Translations under genes and position numbers: made by a program
In this document: positions 18,347 to 26,253 of the stretch, piece after piece
Position numbering within the stretch: the stretch's first letter is position 1
Layout: each line of letters begins with the position of its first letter
NCBI GenBank assembly: GCA_001653155.1
Contig: BDEJ01000030.1
Coordinates: 28,629-92,628 of the forward strand
Direction: 5' to 3'
Length of the DNA: 64,000 bases
DNA from: Porphyromonadaceae bacterium H1
GTDB taxonomy: Bacteria > Bacteroidota > Bacteroidia > Bacteroidales > Paludibacteraceae
The notes under the pieces: model-generated
What the model saw: the letters and a program-made list of their open reading frames with translations, nothing else
Databases searched by the model: none
What the model was told of the DNA's origin: nothing

Positions 18347-18403
18347 CAGGCCGTTTTCCGGCACACTAAACAAAAGAAAACTATATAATTAATATATTTT
18401 GAT

Positions 18404-19765
18404 ATGAATATCGTCAGAAAAGACCTCGACAACAACACGGCACAGCTACGCTTGCACATCGAAAAAGCCGACTATGCCGAAAAAGTAAACAAAGCCCTGC
18501 GCAACTACCGCCAAAAAGCCAACATCCCCGGCTTCCGTCCCGGACACGTACCTCTTGGCCTGATACAGCGGATGTATGGTAAGGCCGTGCTCGCCGAAGA
18601 GATCAACCAACTCATAGGCGACGCTTTGAGCAACTACGTTCAAGAAAACAAACTCCAACTCCTCGGCGAAGCCCTCCCGAACGAAAGCGAACAAGGCGAA
18701 ATTGACTTCGGAACGCAGGAAGATTTTGAATTTATCTTCGACATCGCACTTGCCCCCGAGTTCGAGGTAGAAATGAACAAGAAAGATACAATCAACTATT
18801 ACAACATAGAGGCTTCCGACGTCATGGTTGAAAACCAGATGAAGGCCTACACCGGACGCTACGGAAAATACACACAGGAAGAAGAAGCTCAAGAGAAGGA
18901 TATGCTGAAGGGTCAACTTCTCGAGCTGAAAGATGGAAAGATCAACGAGGCCGGTGTGAAGGTTGAGAATGCCGTACTGACTCCGGCTTACATCAAAGAC
19001 GAAGAGCAGAAAAAACTTTTCGATAAAGTAAAAAAAGGGGATATTGTCGTATTCAATCCACAAAAAGCCTTTGGAGATAAAGCTGAAGTGGCTTCACTCC
19101 TGAATTTGTCAAAAGATGCGGCGCAGGAAATTCAGTCCGACTTCCAATACAGCATCCAGAGCATCACCCGATACGTTGAAGCCGAAGTTAATCAAGAACT
19201 CTTTGATAAAGTATACGGCGAAGGCGTAGTGAAAAGTGAGGAAGAATTTCGGGAGAAAATCCGCGAGAACATCGTCGAAAACCTCACAGCCGACAGCAAC
19301 TACAAATTCGGCATCGATGCACGCGCTTTCTTCCTCAAAAAATACGAGAATCTCAGTTTCCCCGACGACTTCTTGAAACGCTGGGTCTTAGCAAGCAACA
19401 AAAACATGACCTCCGAACAAGTGGAGGAAAACTATCCTCAAATGCTTGCCGACCTCAAGTGGCACCTGATAAAAGATAAATTGGCCAAAGCCAACGAAGT
19501 CAAGGTAGAGTTCGACGACGTAAAAGAACAGGCAAAAAAACTGGCTAAAGCCCAGTTCGCTCAATACGGGATCATCGGGATGGACGACAACGTTATATCC
19601 AACTACGCCGACGACATGTTGAAGCGTGAAGAAACCGTAAAAAGCCTCTTCGAGAAAGTAGCCGAAGAGAAAGTACTGGAAGTGATAAAAACTACCGTGA
19701 AGCTTACGAATAAAACGGTATCCATCGACGAATTTAACAAGATGTTCGAAGCGGAAAGTCACTAA
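18404..19765 (+). CDS. tig: Trigger factor
   Basis: A 453-residue ribosome-associated chaperone that meets nascent chains at the exit tunnel. The N-terminal ribosome-binding domain contains GFRPGHVPLGLIQRMYG, the variant of the family signature GFRxGxxP. The central stretch (about 150-250) is the degenerate peptidyl-prolyl isomerase domain usual in this phylum. The C-terminal helical chaperone arms follow (LKWHLIKDKLAKANEVKVEF). It has its own promoter and is closed by a strong terminator at 19790, so it is monocistronic. It marks the return to core genes after the accessory island. Confidence 0.95.
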   Translation: MNIVRKDLDNNTAQLRLHIEKADYAEKVNKALRNYRQKANIPGFRPGHVPLGLIQRMYGKAVLAEEINQLIGDALSNYVQENKLQLLGEALPNESEQGEIDFGTQEDFEFIFDIALAPEFEVEMNKKDTINYYNIEASDVMVENQMKAYTGRYGKYTQEEEAQEKDMLKGQLLELKDGKINEAGVKVENAVLTPAYIKDEEQKKLFDKVKKGDIVVFNPQKAFGDKAEVASLLNLSKDAAQEIQSDFQYSIQSITRYVEAEVNQELFDKVYGEGVVKSEEEFREKIRENIVENLTADSNYKFGIDARAFFLKKYENLSFPDDFLKRWVLASNKNMTSEQVEENYPQMLADLKWHLIKDKLAKANEVKVEFDDVKEQAKKLAKAQFAQYGIIGMDDNVISNYADDMLKREETVKSLFEKVAEEKVLEVIKTTVKLTNKTVSIDEFNKMFEAESH

Positions 19766-19789
19766 ACAACCGGATACAGACCATCAATA

Positions 19790-19824
19790 AAAAAACCGGA
19801 GGCAGTTAAAACCTCCGGTTTTTT
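19790..19824. terminator. Bidirectional terminator between tig and the efflux operon
   Basis: Arms AAAAAACCGGAGG (19790-19802) and CCTCCGGTTTTTT (19812-19824) with a 9-nt loop. A6 and T6 flanks make it efficient on both strands, serving the convergent tig and RND transcripts. Confidence 0.85.
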
Positions 19825-19865
19825 ATTTCCCTTTCTGGCTGTCCTATGCGAAGTATTCCCTTCAA

Positions 19866-22800
19866 TCAAATTTCGTACATCAAGCTTTCAATATCTTGGG
19901 TCTCCGGCTTCTTATTGTGCCCCAACCCGTGCAATACTTTATATATCACAGGAACTACTACAAGCGTAAGAAAGGTGGATACAAGCATCCCTCCGATAAT
20001 TACCCAGGCCATACCGTTGCGCAACTCCGCACCGGAGCCTTTCGAAAGCGCTACGGGAAGCATCCCGATGACGGTTGAAAAGGCGGTCATCAGAATGGGG
20101 CGGGTACGGATGCGCACCGCCTGCACGAGGGCTTCGTCCATACTCCGGCCGCTGCGCCGCGCTTCGTTGGCGAAATCCACCAACAGGATGGCATTCTTAG
20201 CCACCAGCCCCACCAGCATCACCAAACCCAACATGGCGTAGATGCTCATCGCCGTATCCGTCAAAGCCAATGCCAAAACAGCCCCCACGACCGAAAGCGG
20301 AATGGAAAACATCACCACCAGCGGATCGATCCAATTGTTGTAGAGCACGGTCATCGAGAGGTAGATGAGTAAAAGTGAAAGCAGGAGCGCGGTGCCAAGC
20401 ACGCTCATCGAGTCGCTCATCTTTTTCATGTCGCCCGTAGCTTCGATGCGGATGCCTTTCGGCCTGTACAGTCGATTGACTTTATCAAGAAACTGCTTCG
20501 AGACGGCTCCGGCGGCTACGCCGAATACCTGCGAACGAAGGGTCACGGCAGAGTTTCGGTCGAAACGTTCCAGGCGATTCGGCCCGGCCCCGGGTGTTAC
20601 TTCTGCAAACTGTGCAAGACTTACCCGCTCGCCGCGGTTGTTGATGAAGGTCAGTCCCGACACATCTTCGGCCAATCCACGATAGGCTCGGTCGGCGCGT
20701 ATGTTGATGTCGTATTCGTAATTCCCTTCGGTATATTTGAGCTGGTTGTTACCCTGAAAGTGCATCTGCATCATCATTCCCACATTATCCAAGGTCAAGC
20801 CCAGTTCCGACATCCGGTCCCGATCCACGGAAACCGCAATCTCGGGCGTAGCATGCTCTACCGAGAGCTCCTGCTGCATCACGCCGGGGATGGAACTCAA
20901 AACCTCCAGCGCCTCTTCGGCAAAAAGCATCACCGAGTCGGTATTGTTTCCGGTGATGATGTATTCGATGGCAGCTTTCGAGGCCGTTCCCGTAAGGCTT
21001 ACGCTGAAAATATTCACCTTTGCATCCACCAGCAAATCGCTCAGCGGCTTTCGGATGCGTGTGATGTAACTTTCCGTGCCCTCTTTCTGTTTTTTCAGCT
21101 TCACATTCAGTTCCGCCAGATAAGGCGTCCCTTTCGAACTTTGGGTATTATCACTCGTAACCCCCAGCATCGTAACCACTTTGTCCGTTTCGGGGAGGCT
21201 CAGGAACCAGTTTTCGGCGCGCTGCACCAGTGCATTCGAAGCCTCCATGGAGATGTCTTTAGGCATCTCGAGTTGCACGATGAACTCGCCCCGGTCGATG
21301 TAAGGCTGGAATTCGAAGTTGACGAAGCCCAGCGGGAAAAGCGCCAGTACCGCTCCGGCAACGATCAGCACCGCCAACCCGACCCAGCGTTTATGTCCCA
21401 GCCCCCACTCCGAGATTTCCGAGACCCACTTGCCGAAGCTTTCGATGCCTCGCTCGAAGCCTTGCAGCAGTTTTTCAAATGCATTTTTTCCGGTCAGCTC
21501 CTGTAAGTTGGCAAAACGAGAAGTCAGAAGCGGAACGAGCGTGAGGGCGGAAAGCAGACTGAAAAGAATGGAGATGACGATGACGGCACAAAACTGCCTC
21601 AGGATATCCGACACAAGAGTGTTGGTGAAGATGATCGGCAGGAAGACCACAGCCAGTACAACGGTTACCGAAACCACGGTTGTTCCGATTTCCTTCAATG
21701 CATCGAAAGTGGCTTTCACGCGGTTTTTCCCCATCTCCATGTGGCGGTAAACGTTTTCGATTACTACGATGGCATCGTCCACCAATACCCCGATTACGAG
21801 GGAAAGAGCCAGCAGCGACATCAGGTTCAGCGTAAAGCCGAAGAGCTGCATCCCGATGAAGGTGGCGATGAGCGAAACAGGAACGACCCCCATCACAATA
21901 AGGGCGTTTCGGAAGTTGTGGAGAAAGAGTAAGATGACGGCGGCCACCAGCAGTACGGCGAGGAACAGATCGGTAATCACCGAGTCGATGGAGTGATGTG
22001 TGAAGAGGGTAGTGTCCTGTACCGTTTCGATGCGCAAGCCTTCGGCCGAATAAGCTTCTTCGAGCTCTTCGATGCTGCGCGCCACCTCCTCGCTCACCCG
22101 GATGGCGTTGGCATCCGACTGCTTGAGCAGATTTATCAGAACGGCGTCCTGAGCGTTCACCCGCCCGAGTTTGACGGGGTCTTTCACCGCATCGACCACA
22201 TCGGCCACATCGCTCAGACGCACCGGAGCTCCCGTTTGAGTAACGCTCACCACAGTCCGGCGCAGCTCCTCGATGCTCCGCAGCTTTCCGGACAAGCGGA
22301 TGGCCGTCTGCGAATCGTCGGTATGCAGGTAACCCGTAGGGAAATCGAGGTTCGACGCACGAATGGCACCCTGCACCATCACCGGCGTCAAGCCGAAGGT
22401 TTTCATCCGATCGCTGTTCAGATTAATTTGCAGCTCACGTTGCAGTCCACCCACAAGCGAAATCTTTGCGGCTCCCCGCACGCGGGACAATTCGGGCACG
22501 ATGTGTCTGTCCAGCAGGTCGTAAAACTCGGTTGCCTCCAAGGCCGACTTGGCCGAGAGAATCAGAATGGGTTTCTCGTCCACCGATATTTTCGAGACCG
22601 TAGGCGAAAGGATGTCGCGCGGGAGTTCCGAACGCTTGGCTGCCAACAGATTCTGGGCGTCGGTAGTGGCTTTGTCTATATCCGTTCCGTAAACGAAAGA
22701 CACAATCAGCATCGACATGCCTTCAAAGGAGAAAGACTGCATCTGGTCAATTCCTTCCATGCTCGAGAGGGCGTCTTCGGCCTTCCGTGTAAGCGAATTT

Positions 22801-22979
22801 TCCACTTCTCCGGGCGATGCTCCGGGATAGACAATCTGTATGTTCAGCACCGGAGGGGTGAATTTGGGCATCAACTCTGCATTGAGGTTTTTGTAACTCA
22901 GGTAGCCTAATACGGTCAGCAGCAGAAAGAGTACGGTAACGTATACCGGCCGCTTGATGGATAATTCTGTTATTTTCAT
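19866..22979 (-). CDS. RND-type multidrug efflux permease (HAE1 family)
   Basis: A 1037-residue inner-membrane pump subunit with the AcrB layout: TM1 at the N-terminus (VYVTVLFLLLTVLGYLSY), two large periplasmic loops and two six-helix clusters. The proton-relay aspartates lie in VIGVLVDDAIVVIENV (TM4), and the second half has GLVAKNAILLVDFANEARR. Length is normal. It is last in a tetR-tolC-mfp-permease operon (34-bp gap), so it would form a tripartite drug or toxic-compound exporter. The substrate cannot be read from sequence. Confidence 0.94.
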   Translation of the reverse strand: MKITELSIKRPVYVTVLFLLLTVLGYLSYKNLNAELMPKFTPPVLNIQIVYPGASPGEVENSLTRKAEDALSSMEGIDQMQSFSFEGMSMLIVSFVYGTDIDKATTDAQNLLAAKRSELPRDILSPTVSKISVDEKPILILSAKSALEATEFYDLLDRHIVPELSRVRGAAKISLVGGLQRELQINLNSDRMKTFGLTPVMVQGAIRASNLDFPTGYLHTDDSQTAIRLSGKLRSIEELRRTVVSVTQTGAPVRLSDVADVVDAVKDPVKLGRVNAQDAVLINLLKQSDANAIRVSEEVARSIEELEEAYSAEGLRIETVQDTTLFTHHSIDSVITDLFLAVLLVAAVILLFLHNFRNALIVMGVVPVSLIATFIGMQLFGFTLNLMSLLALSLVIGVLVDDAIVVIENVYRHMEMGKNRVKATFDALKEIGTTVVSVTVVLAVVFLPIIFTNTLVSDILRQFCAVIVISILFSLLSALTLVPLLTSRFANLQELTGKNAFEKLLQGFERGIESFGKWVSEISEWGLGHKRWVGLAVLIVAGAVLALFPLGFVNFEFQPYIDRGEFIVQLEMPKDISMEASNALVQRAENWFLSLPETDKVVTMLGVTSDNTQSSKGTPYLAELNVKLKKQKEGTESYITRIRKPLSDLLVDAKVNIFSVSLTGTASKAAIEYIITGNNTDSVMLFAEEALEVLSSIPGVMQQELSVEHATPEIAVSVDRDRMSELGLTLDNVGMMMQMHFQGNNQLKYTEGNYEYDINIRADRAYRGLAEDVSGLTFINNRGERVSLAQFAEVTPGAGPNRLERFDRNSAVTLRSQVFGVAAGAVSKQFLDKVNRLYRPKGIRIEATGDMKKMSDSMSVLGTALLLSLLLIYLSMTVLYNNWIDPLVVMFSIPLSVVGAVLALALTDTAMSIYAMLGLVMLVGLVAKNAILLVDFANEARRSGRSMDEALVQAVRIRTRPILMTAFSTVIGMLPVALSKGSGAELRNGMAWVIIGGMLVSTFLTLVVVPVIYKVLHGLGHNKKPETQDIESLMYEI

Positions 22980-23013
22980 GACTCACACTCTTTAGTTCTT
23001 CCGCATCAAAAGC

Positions 23014-24066
23014 TTATTCCACAACACGCACAGGGGCTCCGTCAGTAAGATTAATCAATCCGGCCACTACGATGCTGTCGCCCGGCTGCAAGCCTTCGAG
23101 CAGCTCGATGCGTTCATCCACCATATTGCCCGTCACCACTTTCCGCTTCTTTGCTTTGCCCTTCGACAGCACAAAGACATGGGCTGCCTGCACGCTACCC
23201 CCCACGGCGCTGCGCGGAACGAGTATTCCCTGCTTCTGCTCCTCCGGCTCGAAAACTGCGGTAACGAACATGCCCGGTTTCAGGCCTTTTTTATCGCCCT
23301 TAATCGCAATTTCGACGGGAAAATTCAACGAGCGATCGGCTTTCTCTCCGACGAAGGAGATCCGCCCCTCAAAACTCTCGCCCGGGAAAGCACCCGCCTT
23401 CAGCACAACCGATTGTCCTCGAAGCAGATTCAATCGTTGCTTTTCGGTAACGAAACAGCTTGCTTTCAGCTCCGAAACATCAACAATGTCGAAGAGCTTC
23501 GAACCGGGATTGACGAAACTGCCGACCTCCACGTAGCGTTTTTCGATGCTTCCGCCGATGGGAGCTTTTACCGATGCGTCGGCCAGTCGGCGCCGGCTGG
23601 TAAGGTAGCGGCTTTCGGCTGCGATCATTTGCGTGCGGATGTTGTCTAATTGCTGGTCGGTTACGCCGCCCTGTGCGTTGGCGTTTTTGAAGCGTTCGTA
23701 ATCTTTCTTGAGTGCGTTGTACGTGGCTTCGTTCGATGCGGCCTCGGCACTCAGCATCTCGCTATCGATTTGCATAAGAAGCTGTCCTTTCTTTATGGAT
23801 TGACCTTCGTCGACATAAATCCGAACGACCCGACCCGTTACATCCGATAGAAAAGACAGGTCGCGCAGAGCTTCCAAGACGCCTACGGAAGTGAATCCGC
23901 CGGAATACTCGCAGGAGGCGACGACCTCTGCCCTCACCGCTACGGTCGAAGAGAATTCGGCCAGCTTCCGGGTTCTTTCCGCGGCTGCCCGTTTGTTCGA
24001 AACGAGTACTCCGACAATCAGGGCGATGGCCCCGCATACAGCAAGAATATAAGCGATTTTTTTCAT
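23014..24066 (-). CDS. RND efflux membrane fusion protein
   Basis: A 350-residue periplasmic adaptor. A membrane anchor (IAYILAVCGAIALIVGVLV) is followed by the split biotinyl/lipoyl-like domain (GRVVRIYVDEGQSIKKGQLL and later ASVKAPIGGSIEKRYVEVGS), an alpha-helical hairpin (about 100-160), and beta-barrel and membrane-proximal domains. The frame is open upstream into tolC, but the ATG at 24066 gives the proper anchor and a 23-bp gap to the tolC stop. It links the inner-membrane pump to the outer-membrane channel. Confidence 0.92.
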   Translation of the reverse strand: MKKIAYILAVCGAIALIVGVLVSNKRAAAERTRKLAEFSSTVAVRAEVVASCEYSGGFTSVGVLEALRDLSFLSDVTGRVVRIYVDEGQSIKKGQLLMQIDSEMLSAEAASNEATYNALKKDYERFKNANAQGGVTDQQLDNIRTQMIAAESRYLTSRRRLADASVKAPIGGSIEKRYVEVGSFVNPGSKLFDIVDVSELKASCFVTEKQRLNLLRGQSVVLKAGAFPGESFEGRISFVGEKADRSLNFPVEIAIKGDKKGLKPGMFVTAVFEPEEQKQGILVPRSAVGGSVQAAHVFVLSKGKAKKRKVVTGNMVDERIELLEGLQPGDSIVVAGLINLTDGAPVRVVE

Positions 24067-24089
24067 GACGATATTTATCTTATTAATGT

Positions 24090-25469
24090 TTATTTTACGT
24101 TCATCAGTTCCCGGATATTCCCTCCCGCCTTTTTTAGTTCGATAAGCGACTTCATACATTCATTCAGGGCATTGGCATAACTCAGCTGCGCCTGTACCAG
24201 CGATTGGCTGGCATTGAGGACATCCGACAGGGAGGAGAGTCCGAGGACAAAGTTGTTTTCCGCCGTTCGGAACACCTCCTCGGCCAAGCCTCGATTATCG
24301 CGCTGGAGGGTCAGGGTATGGCGGGCGTCTTGCAGCTTCATTTGTGCGTTCATGTAGGCCATATTCAGCGACTGTTCCAGTTGCACGGCGTCTTCCCGGG
24401 CTTTAAGTTCTTCCATGCGCGCCTGATGAATTTTCGAGCGGCGTGAGAATCCGCTGAAGATGGGGACTCTAAGGCTTAATCCCAGCACGGAGGTGGGATA
24501 CCAGTAGTTGCTTTCCCCACGGAAGAGCTGGTCGCTCATTCCGTTGTACTGGTAGTTGAGCATCAGAGAGAGAGTTGGTAGATTCTCATAAATCGCCGAT
24601 TTTTTCTGCAATTCGATCAAGTGCATCTGCTCCCTAAGGAGGCAGTAGGGTGTTTGTCCCTGCAAGGAGAAAGGAACGACGGTTTCCGAGGAAGCTTTCT
24701 CTTCGAAAAAAGACCAGTCGACCGCTTCCACTTCGAAGGGAAGGTTCACGTCAAGCCCCATTTGCAACTTCAGCAGGTTTTTCTGTACGCTGGCCGCATT
24801 TTCGATGGCGCTTTTCTGGGTGGTGAGATTCACTAAGTTTACTTTCAGGCGGTCGAGGTCGGTTTTCCTCACCAGCCCATTTGCGTAATTCACTTCCATA
24901 GTCTTCAGCATCCGGCCCACCAGTTCGATGCTCTTTTCCATCTGTTCGGCGGCATACTCGGTGGATTGAATGGCATAGAAGACTTCGGCGCTTTGTGCAA
25001 TCAGCTCTTCTTCGTTCGACTCGGCGCCGAGCGCAGCCAGTTTTTCGGCCGTTTGCGCGATGGCCAGCGCATTGAAAAGGGAGAAATTCACTACCTGCTG
25101 GTTGAGGGAGAACCCGGCGTTGGCACTGTAAGTAGTACCCATCTCCACCGTCATGTACTTCGGGGCCTTCGGGTCTTGCGCCTGCGGCGGCAACATGCTG
25201 TTCAGAAAATTGGGCATGATGAATTTTGCCTTTTTCAGGTTGTCGTTCAAGTTGGCCGAAGCATTTATCTGAGGTAGCAGCGCCCCCAGCACTTCTTTGC
25301 GAGCGTAGGAAGCCTTCTCGACATCGTAGCGCATCTTTTTCTGGTTACGGTTGTTTTCAACGGCGTATTCGAGACAAGTCCGCAAGGAATAGGGCGCTTG
25401 TGCAAACAAGAACGTCGTTACCAGCAACAGGCAGGCCGTCAAGCATATTGTTTTAACTTTTGTATTCAT
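24090..25469 (-). CDS. TolC-family outer-membrane efflux channel
   Basis: A 459-residue protein with a signal peptide (MNTKVKTICLTACLLLVTTF, cleavage near LFAQAP). The two repeated helix/strand halves of OEP proteins are visible: YSLRTCLEYAVENNRNQKKM near the N-terminus and RTAENNFVLGLSSLSDVLNA near the C-terminus. It forms the outer-membrane exit duct for the adjacent adaptor and pump. It starts 12 bp after the tetR-type regulator. Confidence 0.92.
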   Translation of the reverse strand: MNTKVKTICLTACLLLVTTFLFAQAPYSLRTCLEYAVENNRNQKKMRYDVEKASYARKEVLGALLPQINASANLNDNLKKAKFIMPNFLNSMLPPQAQDPKAPKYMTVEMGTTYSANAGFSLNQQVVNFSLFNALAIAQTAEKLAALGAESNEEELIAQSAEVFYAIQSTEYAAEQMEKSIELVGRMLKTMEVNYANGLVRKTDLDRLKVNLVNLTTQKSAIENAASVQKNLLKLQMGLDVNLPFEVEAVDWSFFEEKASSETVVPFSLQGQTPYCLLREQMHLIELQKKSAIYENLPTLSLMLNYQYNGMSDQLFRGESNYWYPTSVLGLSLRVPIFSGFSRRSKIHQARMEELKAREDAVQLEQSLNMAYMNAQMKLQDARHTLTLQRDNRGLAEEVFRTAENNFVLGLSSLSDVLNASQSLVQAQLSYANALNECMKSLIELKKAGGNIRELMNVK

Positions 25470-25481
25470 AAAAACTAAGCG

Positions 25482-26066
25482 TTACAGTTGTTGTTTCCCT
25501 TTTTCCGATACGAGGGCGCGCAGATTGTATTCCGCCATGTCGGCGAAGTAGGATTTAGGCAGGAAAGGATGGTGATTGATGAGGCTGTTGATGTAGAATC
25601 CGAAGACGGAATAGCTCATATAGCGCCCCATCACCTCCGCATCAAGCTCTGCCCGATAAAGGCCTTGCGCGATGCCTTGTCTCAGGTTTGCTTCCATCTT
25701 CTGCTGAAACGAGCCGGAGCCGGCGAGGTGCTCCAAAAGCGCCTGATTGGGATTGAGTCGCATCATATCGTAGAAAAAAACCGGACTGAGCTCGGTAAAA
25801 AAACGATTCACCCGAAGAAAACCCTCGCGCAGATTTTCGATTGCCGAGCGCTTCGGATCATCCAGCCCGCCCAGTGCCTCCCTCAAGCTGGAAGAAACCG
25901 AGCGGATACATTCTTTCAACAACTCCTCTTTCGAAGCGAAGTGATTATAAAGCGTTTTTTTCGAGATGCCCATCTTCCCCGCCACCTCCTCAAGCGACAG
26001 ACGCAAGCCATCCTGCCGGAAGACTCCCAGCGCCTTCTCGATGTAATACTCTTTTTTGGAACTCAT
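25482..26066 (-). CDS. TetR/AcrR-family regulator of the efflux operon
   Basis: A 194-residue regulator. The N-terminal helix-turn-helix is typical (LSLEEVAGKMGISKKTLYNH, then FASKEELLKECI). The C-terminal ligand domain is all-helical and contains FFTELSPVFFYDMMRLNP. As first gene of the operon it probably represses its own transcription and that of tolC-mfp-permease, and is released by pump substrates. A palindrome beside the promoter (26138-26152) is the obvious operator candidate. Confidence 0.9.
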   Translation of the reverse strand: MSSKKEYYIEKALGVFRQDGLRLSLEEVAGKMGISKKTLYNHFASKEELLKECIRSVSSSLREALGGLDDPKRSAIENLREGFLRVNRFFTELSPVFFYDMMRLNPNQALLEHLAGSGSFQQKMEANLRQGIAQGLYRAELDAEVMGRYMSYSVFGFYINSLINHHPFLPKSYFADMAEYNLRALVSEKGKQQL

Positions 26067-26110
26067 ATTATTGACTGTTTTTTAGGTTTCACTCTAAAAT
26101 TAAATCGAGA

Positions 26111-26118
26111 CAAAATTA
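26111..26118 (-). promoter_or_regulatory. Promoter -7 element of the tetR-efflux operon
   Basis: Minus-strand TAATTTTG (26118 to 26111) matches TAnnTTTG and is 45 bp upstream of the regulator start. Confidence 0.55.
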
Positions 26119-26152
26119 CACTATAGGAACCGGAAAAGTGTAATTAATACAC
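26116..26152. promoter_or_regulatory. Candidate TetR operator palindromes
   Basis: Two overlapping inverted repeats: TTACACT (26116-26122) with AGTGTAA (26137-26143), and GTGTA-N5-TACAC (26138-26152). They cover the -7 element and the expected -33 position of the efflux promoter, where bound repressor would block polymerase. Confidence 0.5.
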
Positions 26153-26186
26153 ACAATTAACTAACTTTAATAGAGTCAAATAAGAA

Positions 26187-26218
26187 AGAGGTGAGTAAAT
26201 TTCGATCTACTCACCTCT
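26187..26218 (-). terminator. Terminator of polA
   Basis: An 11-bp perfect stem (AGAGGTGAGTA, 26187-26197, with 26208-26218) and a 10-nt loop. On the minus strand it is followed by a T-rich stretch (TTCTTATTT). It lies 36 bp after the polA stop. Confidence 0.65.
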
Positions 26219-26253
26219 ACTCTAATTCGTTACAAAGAGTCTACACAAACACT

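Noticed and set aside
21993..22910. A 305-codon plus-strand frame inside the RND permease gene
   Set aside because: Shadow of a GC-rich coding region; His/Arg-rich composition without any domain, opposite an unmistakable AcrB-type protein.
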